Part shown: one piece after another, positions 26,197-35,487 of the stretch | Layout of the letters: every line of letters starts with the position of its first letter | Numbering within the stretch: position 1 is the stretch's first letter | Notes under the pieces: model-generated | Told to the model about the DNA's origin: nothing | What the model saw: only the letters and a program-made list of their open reading frames with translations | Database searches by the model: none | Origin: an uncultured Rhodobiaceae bacterium | Lineage (GTDB): Bacteria > Pseudomonadota > Alphaproteobacteria > RS24 | Length of the DNA stretch: 64,000 bases | Assembly: GCA_937907245.1 (NCBI GenBank) | Contig: CALCUM010000002.1 | Span: forward strand, 620,001 to 684,000 | Direction: 5' to 3' | Program-made: the position numbers and the translations under genes

Positions 26197-27201
26197 TTAA
26201 ATCAAAGATTTGGGGTTTACGGCCCGCGTGCCTTTGCGAACCTCAAAGTGGACTTGCGGCTGGTCCACATTGCCAGTCTGCCCTACTTCGGCGATGGACT
26301 GACCCTGCTTTACTCGGTCTCCTGGCTTTACCAAAAACTTTGAAGCATGCGCATAAGCCGTCACCCACCCTTCGCCGTGGCGCACCAACAACAAATTGCC
26401 ATAGCCTCGCAATTCATTGCCGACATAGACCACCACGCCGTTCTCGGCCGCCTTAATGGGCGTGCCTTTGCGGGCTGCAATGTTAATGCCATCATTGTGC
26501 AGACCATTTGGTTTGGTGCCAAAGTTAGAAATTACCCTACCTTGCACAGGTACTTGAAACCGGCCTACGCGGCGCGGTGCCGCTGGCAAGGCCGCGCGTT
26601 TACCAGGTTTTTGGCCAGATCGTTTTTTCGTCTGGCTTTGCGCTGGGCCTGCCTCGCTCGCCTTGGCTATAGGGTCATGTCGCACAAAGCGCCCCACCCG
26701 ACCGGCGCGTTCATCTGGCACTTGCAGCTTCTGGCCAATGCGGATGCCAAAGGGCTTATCGATATTATTCAAGGCCGCCAGCGTCGATACATCGGTTTTA
26801 TATTTGCGTGAAATCGCGTAGAGCGTCTCTTGGGCGCGAACGATGTGAAAGGCCTGGACGGGTAGTTTAATTTTTGCCCCCGGCGCCAAACGATATGGCG
26901 GGCGGGCTTCATTGACCTCTAAAAGCGCGCGCAAGGGCACTTTATAGCGCAAGGATATTTTGTAATAAGTATCGCCTTTTTTAACGTTGATACTGCCTTT
27001 GGATGGCACTATGGCGCTGCGAAGGCTGCGCTCGCGTCGTACCATTTCAAAGAACCCAAGGCTCGTGGCTTCGGGTTTGCTGCTATACCATTTTTCCGTC
27101 TTCGGCCCGCAGGCGGCCAATAGGGTTAAAGCCAAAAGGCTCAAGCCAAACTGGGAGGCTCGCTTGGGAAGCGCAACGCGGTTTTGATTTTGTCGCCTCA
27201 T
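26197..27201 (-). CDS. NlpD-like lipoprotein with LysM repeats and a degenerate LytM/M23 domain
   Basis: 334 residues. Signal peptide with lipobox LLAAC, so Cys31 is lipidated. Two LysM peptidoglycan-binding repeats (about 70-115 and 117-162), a basic linker, and a C-terminal LytM domain (about 215-334). Zinc ligands of active M23 peptidases are only partly present: HxxxD reads NDGIN, and HxH reads QVH with only the last His kept. This pattern is that of NlpD/EnvC-type activators, which switch on septal amidases rather than cutting peptidoglycan themselves. It stands between surE and yajC, the usual alphaproteobacterial place. Confidence 0.9.
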   Translation of the reverse strand: MRRQNQNRVALPKRASQFGLSLLALTLLAACGPKTEKWYSSKPEATSLGFFEMVRRERSLRSAIVPSKGSINVKKGDTYYKISLRYKVPLRALLEVNEARPPYRLAPGAKIKLPVQAFHIVRAQETLYAISRKYKTDVSTLAALNNIDKPFGIRIGQKLQVPDERAGRVGRFVRHDPIAKASEAGPAQSQTKKRSGQKPGKRAALPAAPRRVGRFQVPVQGRVISNFGTKPNGLHNDGINIAARKGTPIKAAENGVVVYVGNELRGYGNLLLVRHGEGWVTAYAHASKFLVKPGDRVKQGQSIAEVGQTGNVDQPQVHFEVRKGTRAVNPKSLI

Positions 27202-27214
27202 CCCAAATTTATTC

Positions 27215-27997
27215 CTAAAACAATTTCGCTAATTTTTGAGAGAGAGAGGCACTCGTATGATCCATATGCAGCGGCGTGATGGAAATATTGCCTTGCATAA
27301 TTGCCTCAATATCCGTGCCCTTCGTGGGCGTGCTGAGAGAGCGTTCGAAATGATACCAGAAATACGTATTGCCATGCGGCTCGGTGCGCGCTTCTAGCCC
27401 CAAAAGTCGTTTATCGCGCAAGCCCTGTTTGGTGATGCGAATTTCTGGCTTATGGCTCGGCCCAATATCCGGGAAGTTAATGTTGATTAAATTTCCCTCC
27501 TGCCAGTCGAGCTTGAGCAATTTCTTAATAATCGCGGGCGCGTATTTTGCTGCCACTTCAAAGCGCGGCACATATTTGCCAACCGGATCGGCAAAATTAA
27601 TTGCTTGGCTCATCGCAATCGATGGAATGCCCAGCAATGTGCCCTCTTTGGCCACAGCCACTGTGCCAGAATAGCTGACATCTTCGGCGATGTTTTGGCC
27701 AAAATTCACCCCCGACAAAATGAGGTCGGGCAATTTATCTTTCATCAAATGGCGCGTGGCCACCATCACGCAATCGGTTGGCGTGCCGCCAATGGCAAAC
27801 CGACGCGGCCCCAACTTCTTCATCCGCAGGGGTTTCGAGAGACTAAGCGAATGACTAGCGCCACTCATTTCTTCGGCAGGCGCCACCACCCAAACATCAT
27901 CCGATAAAGCCTTGGCGATTTTAATCGTCGTCTTAATGCCAGGGGCATCGATGCCATCATCATTGCTGACTAAAATACGTCCAACAGGTTTACCCAT
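27215..27997 (-). CDS. surE: 5'/3'-nucleotidase SurE
   Basis: 260 residues. ILVSNDDGIDAPGI (8-21) is the family's metal-binding Asp-Asp motif, followed by SGASHSLSLSKPLR and the GTPTDCVMVA and SGVNFGQNIAEDVSYSGTV blocks that complete the acid-phosphatase active site. SurE removes phosphate from nucleoside monophosphates and some polyphosphates. Starts 12 bp after serS. In many proteobacteria a pcm gene stands between surE and nlpD; here surE runs directly into the NlpD-like gene with 13 bp between. Confidence 0.96.
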   Translation of the reverse strand: MGKPVGRILVSNDDGIDAPGIKTTIKIAKALSDDVWVVAPAEEMSGASHSLSLSKPLRMKKLGPRRFAIGGTPTDCVMVATRHLMKDKLPDLILSGVNFGQNIAEDVSYSGTVAVAKEGTLLGIPSIAMSQAINFADPVGKYVPRFEVAAKYAPAIIKKLLKLDWQEGNLININFPDIGPSHKPEIRITKQGLRDKRLLGLEARTEPHGNTYFWYHFERSLSTPTKGTDIEAIMQGNISITPLHMDHTSASLSQKLAKLF

Positions 27998-28009
27998 GTG
28001 TCTCTACCT

Positions 28010-29281
28010 TTACTCTTTTGGCTTAATTAACGTTTGGCCGCCCATATAGGGTTGCAAAACTTCCGGGATGGTAACCGAGCCATCTGCATTTACATAATTT
28101 TCCAACACCGCCACCAAAGTGCGCCCCACTGCCAATCCAGAGCCGTTCAGGGTGTGCACATAATGGGTCGATTTTTCACCCTCGGCGCGATAGCGCGCGT
28201 TCATCCGACGCCCTTGAAAGTCACCACAATAAGATACGCTGGAAATTTCGCGATAGGCATTTTGGCCCGGCAGCCAAACTTCTAGGTCATAGGTTTTGCG
28301 CGCGCCAAAGCCCACATCGCCGCTGCATAGCTGCACTACCCGATAAGCCAGCCCAAGGCGTTTTAAAACTTCTTCGGCGCATTTGGTTTTGCGTTCCAAT
28401 TCGGCCTCGCCGCTTTGCGCATCGACAATACTGACCAATTCTACTTTGGAGAATTGGTGCAAACGTATCATGCCGCGCGTGTCGCGCCCTGCCGAGCCCG
28501 CTTCTGATCGGAAACATTGGGTCAAGGCTGTCACGCGAATGGGTAGGTCGACGGCATCGCTAATTTTCTCACGCACGGTATTCGTCAAGGTCACTTCGGA
28601 AGTCGAGGTCAGCCAAAATCCCTCTTCGGTGCGAAACATATCTTCGCTGAATTTTGGCAATTGGCCCGTGCCGAACATCGCCTCATCGCGCACTAGAACC
28701 GGCACGCTCATCTCGGTGTAGCCAAACTCTTGAACGTGTAGGTCGAGCATGAAATTGCCAAGCGCCCGCTCTAACCGCGCTAGCTGATCGCGCAACACGA
28801 CAAAGCGCGCGCCAGACAAAGCGGCCGCGGTTTCAAAATCCATGCCCAGAGCTTCGCCAATTTCAAAATGTTCCTTTTCGCCCGGCTTTGGCTCGCCGCT
28901 TTTTCGTACCTCTACATTGTCGTTCTCATCTGCCCCAATTGGCACATCGTCAAACAAGGTATTTGGCAGCACCGCCAACATGGCGTTCAGCTCTTGGCTA
29001 AGGGTGCGCTCGGCTTCTTCGGCTTGTTGCAGGCTATCTTTGAGGCCGGCCACTTCATCCATCAGGCGTTGCGCTTCGGCTTCATCGCCCTTACCTTTGG
29101 CTTGGCCAATTTTCTTCGAGGCCTCATTGCGCTTGGTTTGCAAATCTTGCGCCACGCCAATGGCGGCACGGCGGGCATCATCTTTGGCCAGCAAGTCAGC
29201 CGACTGCGCCTCTAGCTTGCGCTTTTGCAAGCCCGCATCAAAGGCTTCGGGGTCTTTTCGTATGGCATTAATATCGTGCAT
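28010..29281 (-). CDS. serS: Seryl-tRNA synthetase
   Basis: 423 residues from the ATG at 29281, which gives the family-standard start [15 protein letters not shown]; an upstream TTG would add five residues. The N-terminal third is the two-helix coiled-coil tRNA-binding arm. Class II motifs follow: motif 2 with [22 protein letters not shown], and motif 3 near the end with [19 protein letters not shown]. Charges tRNA-Ser and tRNA-Sec with serine in the cytoplasm. Lies between tatC and surE as in many alphaproteobacteria. Confidence 0.98.
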   Translation of the reverse strand: MHDINAIRKDPEAFDAGLQKRKLEAQSADLLAKDDARRAAIGVAQDLQTKRNEASKKIGQAKGKGDEAEAQRLMDEVAGLKDSLQQAEEAERTLSQELNAMLAVLPNTLFDDVPIGADENDNVEVRKSGEPKPGEKEHFEIGEALGMDFETAAALSGARFVVLRDQLARLERALGNFMLDLHVQEFGYTEMSVPVLVRDEAMFGTGQLPKFSEDMFRTEEGFWLTSTSEVTLTNTVREKISDAVDLPIRVTALTQCFRSEAGSAGRDTRGMIRLHQFSKVELVSIVDAQSGEAELERKTKCAEEVLKRLGLAYRVVQLCSGDVGFGARKTYDLEVWLPGQNAYREISSVSYCGDFQGRRMNARYRAEGEKSTHYVHTLNGSGLAVGRTLVAVLENYVNADGSVTIPEVLQPYMGGQTLIKPKE

Positions 29282-29377
29282 AACCAGCTCGTACAAATGG
29301 GGTTCGGGGTAGTTCTTTATAAAGGTATAAAAGGGGTCGCTAGCAATTGCCAGCCTCGTGGCAGGCTTTTCGAAAGT

Positions 29378-30175
29378 TTACGAACTCTCGTTTGGGTTTT
29401 TGCTTTGCATCGCTGCCACGCAAATAATGGAAATCTCATACAGCAACAGCGTCGGCACGCCCAATCCGATTTGGCTAATCAAATCTGGCGGCGTGAGAAT
29501 GGCGGCCACGGCAAATACGAGAACGATGGCATAGCGGCGCTTATCTCTGAGGCCTTGAGCCGTTACCAACCCAATGCGCCCCAGCAGCGTAAGAATAACC
29601 GGCAATTGAAAACACAGGCCAAACGCCAGCATTAGCACCATAGTAAAAGACAGATATTCACTGACCCGATTGACCATGCGCACCTGTAAAGATTGCGCCT
29701 CGCCCATCACTTGCATCGATAGAAAAAACTCAAACGCCATCGGCATCACCAAAAAGAAAACCAAAGACGCGCCGAGCGCGAACAAAATGGGAGAGGCGAT
29801 GAGATAAGGCAAAAACGCACCGCGTTCGTTTTGATATAGCCCCGGAGCGATAAAGCGATAAACTTGGAAAGCAATCAACGGAAAAGCCAAAAACAGACCG
29901 GCAAACATCGACAGTTTAATTTGCGTGAAAAAAAACTCATGCGGCGCCGTGTAAATTAATTCCAACCCGCCCTGCGGTCCGACGGCCTGCTCGAATGGCC
30001 AAAGTAAAAAAGTAAAAACCTCACTGGCAAAAAACAGGCAAACCCCAAACGCCAGCGCAAATGCGGCCAAGGCCCAAAGCAGCCGATTGCGCAACTCAAC
30101 CAAGTGAGAGAACAAAGTCATCTCGCCATCTTCGAGCGCGTCATTTGGTTGGGCTTTAGATTTTTGTTTGGCCAT
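29378..30175 (-). CDS. tatC: Sec-independent protein translocase subunit TatC
   Basis: 265 residues from the ATG at 30175, one base after the tatB stop; a longer frame would read through tat[19 protein letters not shown] is the TatC N-terminal signature that, with TatB, recognises twin-arginine signal peptides. Six membrane helices follow, with the glutamate and [10 protein letters not shown]-like loop ([15 protein letters not shown]) typical of the family. Exports folded proteins across the inner membrane. Confidence 0.97.
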   Translation of the reverse strand: MAKQKSKAQPNDALEDGEMTLFSHLVELRNRLLWALAAFALAFGVCLFFASEVFTFLLWPFEQAVGPQGGLELIYTAPHEFFFTQIKLSMFAGLFLAFPLIAFQVYRFIAPGLYQNERGAFLPYLIASPILFALGASLVFFLVMPMAFEFFLSMQVMGEAQSLQVRMVNRVSEYLSFTMVLMLAFGLCFQLPVILTLLGRIGLVTAQGLRDKRRYAIVLVFAVAAILTPPDLISQIGLGVPTLLLYEISIICVAAMQSKNPNESS

Positions 30176-30176
30176 C

Positions 30177-30506
30177 TTAGCCCTCATCTTTGGGCTGGGA
30201 CTTTTGGGTTTTCTTTTTGGCAGGTTTTTTCGAAGATGCTTTTGGCGGCGTTTCTTTGGCAGCAAATAAATCTGGCGTGCCTACATCTTCTATAAATTCA
30301 TGCTTGGAAAGCCGCTCCACCTCGGCGCGTGCATCTAACTCTTGCGACATCTCGCTGACTTGGCCGCGAAACTCGGCGGCAATATCTCTGGCCTTGGCTG
30401 CATATTGGCCCATGGTGCGCAGCATAGTTGGAAGTTCGCGCGGGCCTACAACCAGCAGCGTTACAATGCCGAGAACCAGCATTTCGGTCCAGCCAATGTC
30501 AAACAC
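30177..30506 (-). CDS. tatB: Sec-independent protein translocase subunit TatB
   Basis: 109 residues starting at a GTG (30504-30506) with GGAG upstream. [20 protein letters not shown] is the TatB N-terminal helix, with VGPRELP at the hinge. An amphipathic helix and a lysine/proline-rich tail follow. The FDIG...VGP motif separates it from TatA. Forms the receptor with TatC; stop and tatC start are one base apart. Confidence 0.95.
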   Translation of the reverse strand: MFDIGWTEMLVLGIVTLLVVGPRELPTMLRTMGQYAAKARDIAAEFRGQVSEMSQELDARAEVERLSKHEFIEDVGTPDLFAAKETPPKASSKKPAKKKTQKSQPKDEG

Positions 30507-30517
30507 GACAGGCTCCG

Positions 30518-30745
30518 CTATTTCTTTTTAGATTTAGGTTTAACCGCTTCGCCTTCGATGGTTTTACCCTTGTCATCCTCGCCCTCGGATTCGGTGCCCT
30601 CGGCTTTGGTGCCTTCGCGCAAGCCTTGACGAAAGCTTGTAATGCCGCGCGCGACATCCCCCATCAAAGACGAAATGCGTCCACGACCGAACAGTAAAAT
30701 CAATAAAACGGCAACAACAACAATCTGAACCCAGCTAATGCCCAT
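30518..30745 (-). CDS. tatA: Sec-independent protein translocase subunit TatA
   Basis: 75 residues. One N-terminal helix ([16 protein letters not shown]), the FGRGR hinge, an amphipathic helix ([19 protein letters not shown]) and a charged tail ending in KPKSKKK. It forms the translocation pore in the Tat system. AAGGGG precedes the ATG. First of tatA-tatB-tatC. Confidence 0.95.
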   Translation of the reverse strand: MGISWVQIVVVAVLLILLFGRGRISSLMGDVARGITSFRQGLREGTKAEGTESEGEDDKGKTIEGEAVKPKSKKK

Positions 30746-30760
30746 AAGAAAACCCCTTTT

Positions 30761-31741
30761 CTATTGTGTTTTGAATAGCATGAGGCGTGCCCGAGGCACA
30801 AAGAATTTGTTTGCCCCATTTTGAGGTCGCGCACCGCCACGTATTAAAGCCTGCCAAGCCAAGCCATCCGCAAGCGTAATATCACACAGCCAATCGGGGC
30901 CGATGGCGCGCACATTATGCACCTCCCCTTCAACCGAAAAATCCTTCGCCTTACCGCTTAAAGCCATATCGCTTGGCCGCACGCCTATCTGCCCGCCACT
31001 CTGGGCGTCGGCCATAATGTTTAAGGGGCCAAACATAGCGGCAACATGCAAATCAAATGGGTTTTGATAAATCGCTTCAGGCGTATCGATTTGCAAAATA
31101 CGGCCCTTGTTTTGCACCGCAATTCGATCGGCCATCCGCAAGGCATCCGCCGCATCATGGGTCACAATAAGCCCCGCGGCGCCGTTTTCTCGCAACAGGC
31201 GCAAAGTCAAATCGCGCATCTGATCTCGCAATTGTGGGTCGAGGTTGGAAAACGGCTCATCCATCAAAACCAGTTTCGGCTTCGAGGCCATGGCGCGTGC
31301 AAGTGCCGCGCGCTGCTGTTCCCCGCCCGACAAAGTGTTCGGGTATTTATTGGCAAAACCCGACAAGCCAACCGCGTTAAGCAGGTCTAGAGCTCTGGTT
31401 TTTTGTTCATCACTCGATAAATGCCCGAGCCCAAAGGTGACATTTTCATAAACCGAGAGATGAGGAAACAAGGCGAAGTCTTGAAACAAAAAACCGATGC
31501 CGCGCGCTTCGGGTGGCGCCACATCTTTGGGGGTCGAGACAAGCTTTCCATTTAGGAATATTTCACCCTCGCTTGGCACGTCCATGCCTGCGGCCAATCG
31601 CAAGCTGGTTGTCTTGCCGCACCCCGAAGGCCCCAAAAGACAAACCACTTCGCCAGCTTCAATATCAAAGCTCACGTCATCCACAACATCCGCCCCGTCA
31701 AAACGGCAAGAGACATTGCGAAAACTCAAAGCAGATGTCAT
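30761..31741 (-). CDS. ABC transporter ATP-binding protein (Fe3+/spermidine-type, FbpC-like)
   Basis: 326 residues. Walker A GPSGCGKTT (38-46), Q-loop FLFQDFALFPHLSVYENV, signature NTLSGGEQQRAALARA, Walker B LVLMDEPFSNLD and the switch His in VTHDAADAL are all intact. The C-terminal 90 residues form the TOBE-like regulatory region found in FbpC/PotA/MalK-type ATPases. No permease or binding-protein gene is adjacent. Its start overlaps the scpB stop (ATGA), so it is translated with the condensin genes and lies just upstream of tatA, a place where no transporter gene is usual. Substrate unknown. Confidence 0.88.
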   Translation of the reverse strand: MTSALSFRNVSCRFDGADVVDDVSFDIEAGEVVCLLGPSGCGKTTSLRLAAGMDVPSEGEIFLNGKLVSTPKDVAPPEARGIGFLFQDFALFPHLSVYENVTFGLGHLSSDEQKTRALDLLNAVGLSGFANKYPNTLSGGEQQRAALARAMASKPKLVLMDEPFSNLDPQLRDQMRDLTLRLLRENGAAGLIVTHDAADALRMADRIAVQNKGRILQIDTPEAIYQNPFDLHVAAMFGPLNIMADAQSGGQIGVRPSDMALSGKAKDFSVEGEVHNVRAIGPDWLCDITLADGLAWQALIRGGARPQNGANKFFVPRARLMLFKTQ

Positions 31742-32511
31742 GCGTTTAATCCGCCATCTGATCCTTCAGCGCCGTCACCAGCCTCTGGCGCGCCGTCGGT
31801 CAAATCCATTTCGAGAGGCTCTAATTCATCGGAACCATCGTCGCCATCTGCCAAAGCATCCTCATTCGGGTCGCTATCGGGGTCGGGGGCTGGCACGGCA
31901 AAGCCAGGTGGCAGGCGGTCATCTAGCAGGCCAGCCGCTTTCAATTCATCCAGACCTGGCAAATCTTTCAGGTTTTCCAATCCAAAATGAAGCAAAAAAC
32001 CATCTGTCGTGCCATAGGTCACCGGACGACCGGGCACGCGGCGGCGACCACGAATTTTCACCCAAGCACTCTCTAGCAAAACATCCAGCGTGCCCTTAGA
32101 TACGGAGACCCCCCGAATGTCCTCAATTTCAGCCCGCGTTACTGGCTGGTGATAAGCCACAATAGCCAGAGTTTCGAGCGCCGCCCGCGAGAGCCTGCGT
32201 TGCTGCACAACATGTTTTTGCAGCACGTGCGCAAGGTCTGGCGCCGAGCGGAAAGCATACTTATTGCCTACTTTTTGTAAATTGAAACCAGCCTTTTCAT
32301 AGGTCTCGCCAATCGTCGCCAATAGGGCTGGCACATCGGCACCTTCGGGCAATTTGTCTTTAATATTGGCGATGTCTAGGGGTTCCTCGGCGGCAAATAA
32401 AACGGCTTCAACCATCCGAATTTGCGTCGCATCTACGGGCAATAAAGCTGCGGCTTCGTCTGGCGCATCCGCAGTTGCTTCGGGCTCTTGTGTGGGCGTT
32501 TCCTTCGACAT
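31738..32511 (-). CDS. scpB: Segregation and condensation protein B
   Basis: 257 residues. The two winged-helix domains are recognisable: VEAVLFAAEEPLDIANIKDKL near residue 35-55, then RLSRAALETLAIVAYHQPVTRAEIEDIRGV and the RRRVPGRPVTYGTTDGFLLHFGLENL block. N- and C-terminal tails are acidic. ScpB dimers bind ScpA and close the SMC ring that compacts and segregates the chromosome. The ATG at 32511 overlaps the scpA stop (TGATG); a GTG one codon upstream is possible. Confidence 0.94.
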   Translation of the reverse strand: MSKETPTQEPEATADAPDEAAALLPVDATQIRMVEAVLFAAEEPLDIANIKDKLPEGADVPALLATIGETYEKAGFNLQKVGNKYAFRSAPDLAHVLQKHVVQQRRLSRAALETLAIVAYHQPVTRAEIEDIRGVSVSKGTLDVLLESAWVKIRGRRRVPGRPVTYGTTDGFLLHFGLENLKDLPGLDELKAAGLLDDRLPPGFAVPAPDPDSDPNEDALADGDDGSDELEPLEMDLTDGAPEAGDGAEGSDGGLNA

Positions 32512-33407
32512 CACGTCTCACCTTTATCCTTAGAGGTCGGTGCCACTTTCGGGCGCGCGCGGCGAACCAAAAGGGCTTCAAAATTACTACCTTGCTGAAC
32601 TTCTACTTTGCCATCTCGGGCATATTCCAGCACCGCACTAAACGAGCTGGCCAAGGTTGTGCGCCGCTTTTGCGGATCGCGAATATCCCCTGCCACCAAA
32701 GCATCCATCTTTTGCCAGTCATCTAATTTACCCAGCAAGCGCTCCAAACGCATGCGCGCGCGCTCGATAGACAGAACATCCATCTTCGGCGGAGACCAGG
32801 TTTCATAATGATTGCGCAGCCGTTGCGTCGAATAGGCCGCCAGCACTTCAAATAGGCTGGCGTCATAAGTGCTTTCGCGCTTGATGCGAATACCCTCGGG
32901 TTGACCATGGATAAAGAAATCGCGGCCCAGCAAATCACGCCCCATTAATTGGGCCGCTGCATCGCGCATAGATTCCAGACATTGAAGACGAAACACCAAA
33001 TGCGCCGCCATGGCTTCTGGGTCCATCTCGCCATCATCATGCGGCGGCGGCAGCAAGAGCCGCGACTTTAAATAAGCCAACCAAGACGCCATCACCAAAT
33101 AGTCAGCGGCTAGCTCAATACGCAAATCTTGCGCTTGTCGAATAAAGTCGAGATATTGCTCGGCCAATTGCAAAATTGAAATTTGTTTGAGGTCAACTTT
33201 TTGCGTACGCGCCAGCGATAGCAAAATATGCAGCGGGCCTTCATATCCCTCCACGGCAACATCTAGCTCGCCTTCGCTGTCTGGGGATGCGTCTTCGCGC
33301 CCCAAAGCCTGCATCGCAGCGGGGTCATAAGCCAAGCCTTCGCTGAACTCACCAGCTTTTTCGGAAGGTGCCTCAGGGTCGGCAGAATCAGTTTGGGTGT
33401 CTTTCAT
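32511..33407 (-). CDS. scpA: Segregation and condensation protein A (kleisin)
   Basis: 298 residues. VEGYEGPLHILLSLARTQKVDLKQISILQL is the N-terminal SMC-neck-binding kleisin domain, and DYLVMASWLAYLKSRLLLPP follows. The C-terminal winged helix that binds the SMC head is near LAGDIRDPQKRRTTLASSFSAVLEYAR-like text at 240-275. About 45 acidic residues precede the domain. Stop overlaps the scpB start. Confidence 0.94.
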   Translation of the reverse strand: MKDTQTDSADPEAPSEKAGEFSEGLAYDPAAMQALGREDASPDSEGELDVAVEGYEGPLHILLSLARTQKVDLKQISILQLAEQYLDFIRQAQDLRIELAADYLVMASWLAYLKSRLLLPPPHDDGEMDPEAMAAHLVFRLQCLESMRDAAAQLMGRDLLGRDFFIHGQPEGIRIKRESTYDASLFEVLAAYSTQRLRNHYETWSPPKMDVLSIERARMRLERLLGKLDDWQKMDALVAGDIRDPQKRRTTLASSFSAVLEYARDGKVEVQQGSNFEALLVRRARPKVAPTSKDKGET

Positions 33408-33415
33408 ACAAAGAC

Positions 33416-34549
33416 TTATAGCGCGTTCTGCGCCTCGGGGAAAATATCCGCCACCAGTTCTCCCCAGACTTTACGCGCGCCCAAAGGCACATCGCACGAT
33501 AGCTCGCCAATGGCTTGCTCCACGGCGCTCAATCTGGCTTGCGCTTGGGGCGGCAATCGATTGGGAGCCGCCTCGAGCGCGTCTTGTATTTGGGTCATTT
33601 CCTGCGCCTCGCCATTGCAATGCAGCACCACATCGCAGCCAGCTTTCAGCGTTTTATGAACCCGTTCGTCCATATCGCCCGATAAAGCCCCCATCGAAAT
33701 ATCATCGCTCATCAGCAAGCCATCAAAGCCAATAAATTTACGGATAACCTCCTCAATCAGCGGCTTGGAAAACGTGCTGGTCTCGCTGGCATCAATCGCA
33801 TTGAAGCGCAAATGCCCCGTCATGGCCATTAACGGCGACATTTCAGCCGCACAGGTTTGGCGAAACACTTCAAAGTCAGTCGTTTTGAGGGTCGCGATAT
33901 CAGTATCTATCTTCGGCAAATCGAGGTGGCTATCGACGCGCGAACGGCCATGGCCCGGAATATGTTTTATTACCGGCAGCACGCCGCCCATCTGCAAGCC
34001 TTCTAGTACCGCCTGCCCTAAAACCACCACGCGCTCGACATCGTCTCCAAAGGCCCTGTCCCCAATGACATCGCACATCTCTGGCAGCGCCAGGTCTAGG
34101 CAAGGCGCGCAGGTGATGGGAATTCCCAGCTCGTGCAAATCTTGCGCCAAAAGAGCCGCTCCCAAACGGGCGGCCTCCACGGCGCGGGCTTTATCGGTTT
34201 GGTAAATTTCGCCATAGGCCCCCATCGGCGGATAGGCTGGCACGAGCGGTGGTTTGAGCCGCGCTACACGGCCGCCCTCTTGGTCGATAAAAATCGGCAA
34301 ATGCGGATTGCCAGACATCTCGCGCAAATTATCAGTCAGGGCGCGAACTTGCGCGCGAGTTTCAATGTTTCGTGCAAAAAGGATGACACCCCAAGGCCGA
34401 GACGCATGGAAAAAAGCCCCTTCTTCTGGCGTGAACGCGAGGCCTTGAAGGCCATAAATCACCGGAGACACGTCTGGCTGAACCTCTGGCTGAACGTCTG
34501 GCTGAACGTCTGGCTGAGAGATGGCCGGATTAGGGCTGTTTTCTGACAA
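33416..34549 (-). CDS. nagZ: Beta-N-acetylhexosaminidase, glycoside hydrolase family 3
   Basis: Cleaves N-acetylglucosamine from anhydro-muropeptides during cell-wall recycling. Up to 377 residues. FIDQEGGRVARLKPP binds sugar; KHIPGHGRSRVDSHLDLP carries the His/Asp catalytic loop specific to NagZ, and the nucleophile Asp is in LLMSDDISMGAL. The frame opens with a TTG at 34549 inside the previous gene and begins with a repetitive segment of Q-P-D/E-V units (about residues 12-26) from a 12-bp DNA repeat. The domain itself starts just after a GTG at 34462 (VIYGLQGL). Which start is used is uncertain; neither has a strong ribosome site. Confidence 0.93.
   Translation of the reverse strand: MSENSPNPAISQPDVQPDVQPEVQPDVSPVIYGLQGLAFTPEEGAFFHASRPWGVILFARNIETRAQVRALTDNLREMSGNPHLPIFIDQEGGRVARLKPPLVPAYPPMGAYGEIYQTDKARAVEAARLGAALLAQDLHELGIPITCAPCLDLALPEMCDVIGDRAFGDDVERVVVLGQAVLEGLQMGGVLPVIKHIPGHGRSRVDSHLDLPKIDTDIATLKTTDFEVFRQTCAAEMSPLMAMTGHLRFNAIDASETSTFSKPLIEEVIRKFIGFDGLLMSDDISMGALSGDMDERVHKTLKAGCDVVLHCNGEAQEMTQIQDALEAAPNRLPPQAQARLSAVEQAIGELSCDVPLGARKVWGELVADIFPEAQNAL
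34471..34518. repeat. Four tandem copies of a 12-bp repeat at the nagZ 5' end
   Basis: CGTCTGGCTGAA-type units at 34471-34482, 34483-34494, 34495-34506 and 34507-34518, nearly identical. In the nagZ frame each unit codes for four residues of the Q-P-(D/E)-V pattern. Confidence 0.92.
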
Positions 34550-35447
34550 GGCAGTCTTGCCCCCGCTTTTTCAAATTGGCGCAAAACTGCTTGGCGCTAT
34601 TTTGATTTTGAAAGCCCGGCACGTTCACTCGATAAAAGATACCTTTATCCCCCAAATCAACTCGCAAAATCAGCGGGTCACGACGACCCAGCATGTCATT
34701 ATTGCTTTTCTGCAATCGGGAATACAAACCGCGGGCCAGCGCGCGCGAACGAGCCGCGGCTAACTGCACCATGAAATCTTGGCGGGCGGCCACGGCAGGC
34801 GCTGCCGCGCGATTGGGCGCGGGCCTTATGGCTGGCTCAGCAATCTGTTGAGAGGCGCGCGGTGCGCGGTTCAGCTCAGGGCGCGGAGGCGTAACTTTCA
34901 CGCCTGCGTTCTCTTGCAAAACTTTAATTGAATTACCGGCTGGCAAAGCCTTATTAGCTCGGCCATTGGTCGACGTCTCATCTCCAGATAGCCCCTCATT
35001 AGATAAAGCGTCTCCAAAAGGATCGCTTTGCGCAATCAAGCTCTCGATGGTTCCCGGGGCATTATCAGCAGGCGATTGACGGGCAGGCACTTGTGTCGCC
35101 TTCGGCTCCCCGCGCATCACACCATAAATGTTTAACTCGTCCGACTTTGGAGCGACGCCGCCTGGCACTTGCTCGGGCGGCACTTTAATCGGCGTGTTTT
35201 GCGCCAAAACCACGGGCGGCAAACTGCGCTGGCCTTCGGCTAGGCCTTCTTGGAAAGCGTAATAATAAGTGCTGACGACCGCCAGCCCCGTGAACACCAA
35301 AACGAAGCCAATGCTGCGTGCAGATGGAAAACGGAAAGACGAGCTGCGCGAGTAAATCTCGGCACCGGGAGATGGGTGGCCGATTTCCAAATCGACATCA
35401 CTATCAAGGAAGTTACGTTCAAATCCACCTGGGTCGTTTTGCGACAT
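34530..35447 (-). CDS. SPOR-domain membrane protein
   Basis: 305 residues. A cytoplasmic N-terminus of about 45 residues, one membrane helix (SIGFVLVFTGLAVVSTYYYAF), a long low-complexity periplasmic linker rich in Pro/Ala/Arg, and a C-terminal SPOR domain (about 225-300: FMVQLAAARSRALARGLYSRL and FYRVNVPGFQNQNSAKQFC). SPOR domains bind denuded septal glycan, so a role in division is likely (FtsN-like layout). The gene overlaps the nagZ frame by 20 bp and follows argS by 40 bp, the usual alphaproteobacterial order. Confidence 0.88.
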   Translation of the reverse strand: MSQNDPGGFERNFLDSDVDLEIGHPSPGAEIYSRSSSFRFPSARSIGFVLVFTGLAVVSTYYYAFQEGLAEGQRSLPPVVLAQNTPIKVPPEQVPGGVAPKSDELNIYGVMRGEPKATQVPARQSPADNAPGTIESLIAQSDPFGDALSNEGLSGDETSTNGRANKALPAGNSIKVLQENAGVKVTPPRPELNRAPRASQQIAEPAIRPAPNRAAAPAVAARQDFMVQLAAARSRALARGLYSRLQKSNNDMLGRRDPLILRVDLGDKGIFYRVNVPGFQNQNSAKQFCANLKKRGQDCLVRKQP

Positions 35448-35487
35448 GTGCTCTCCGTACGGGGCTTTATGCCCTTCTTGAAATAGA

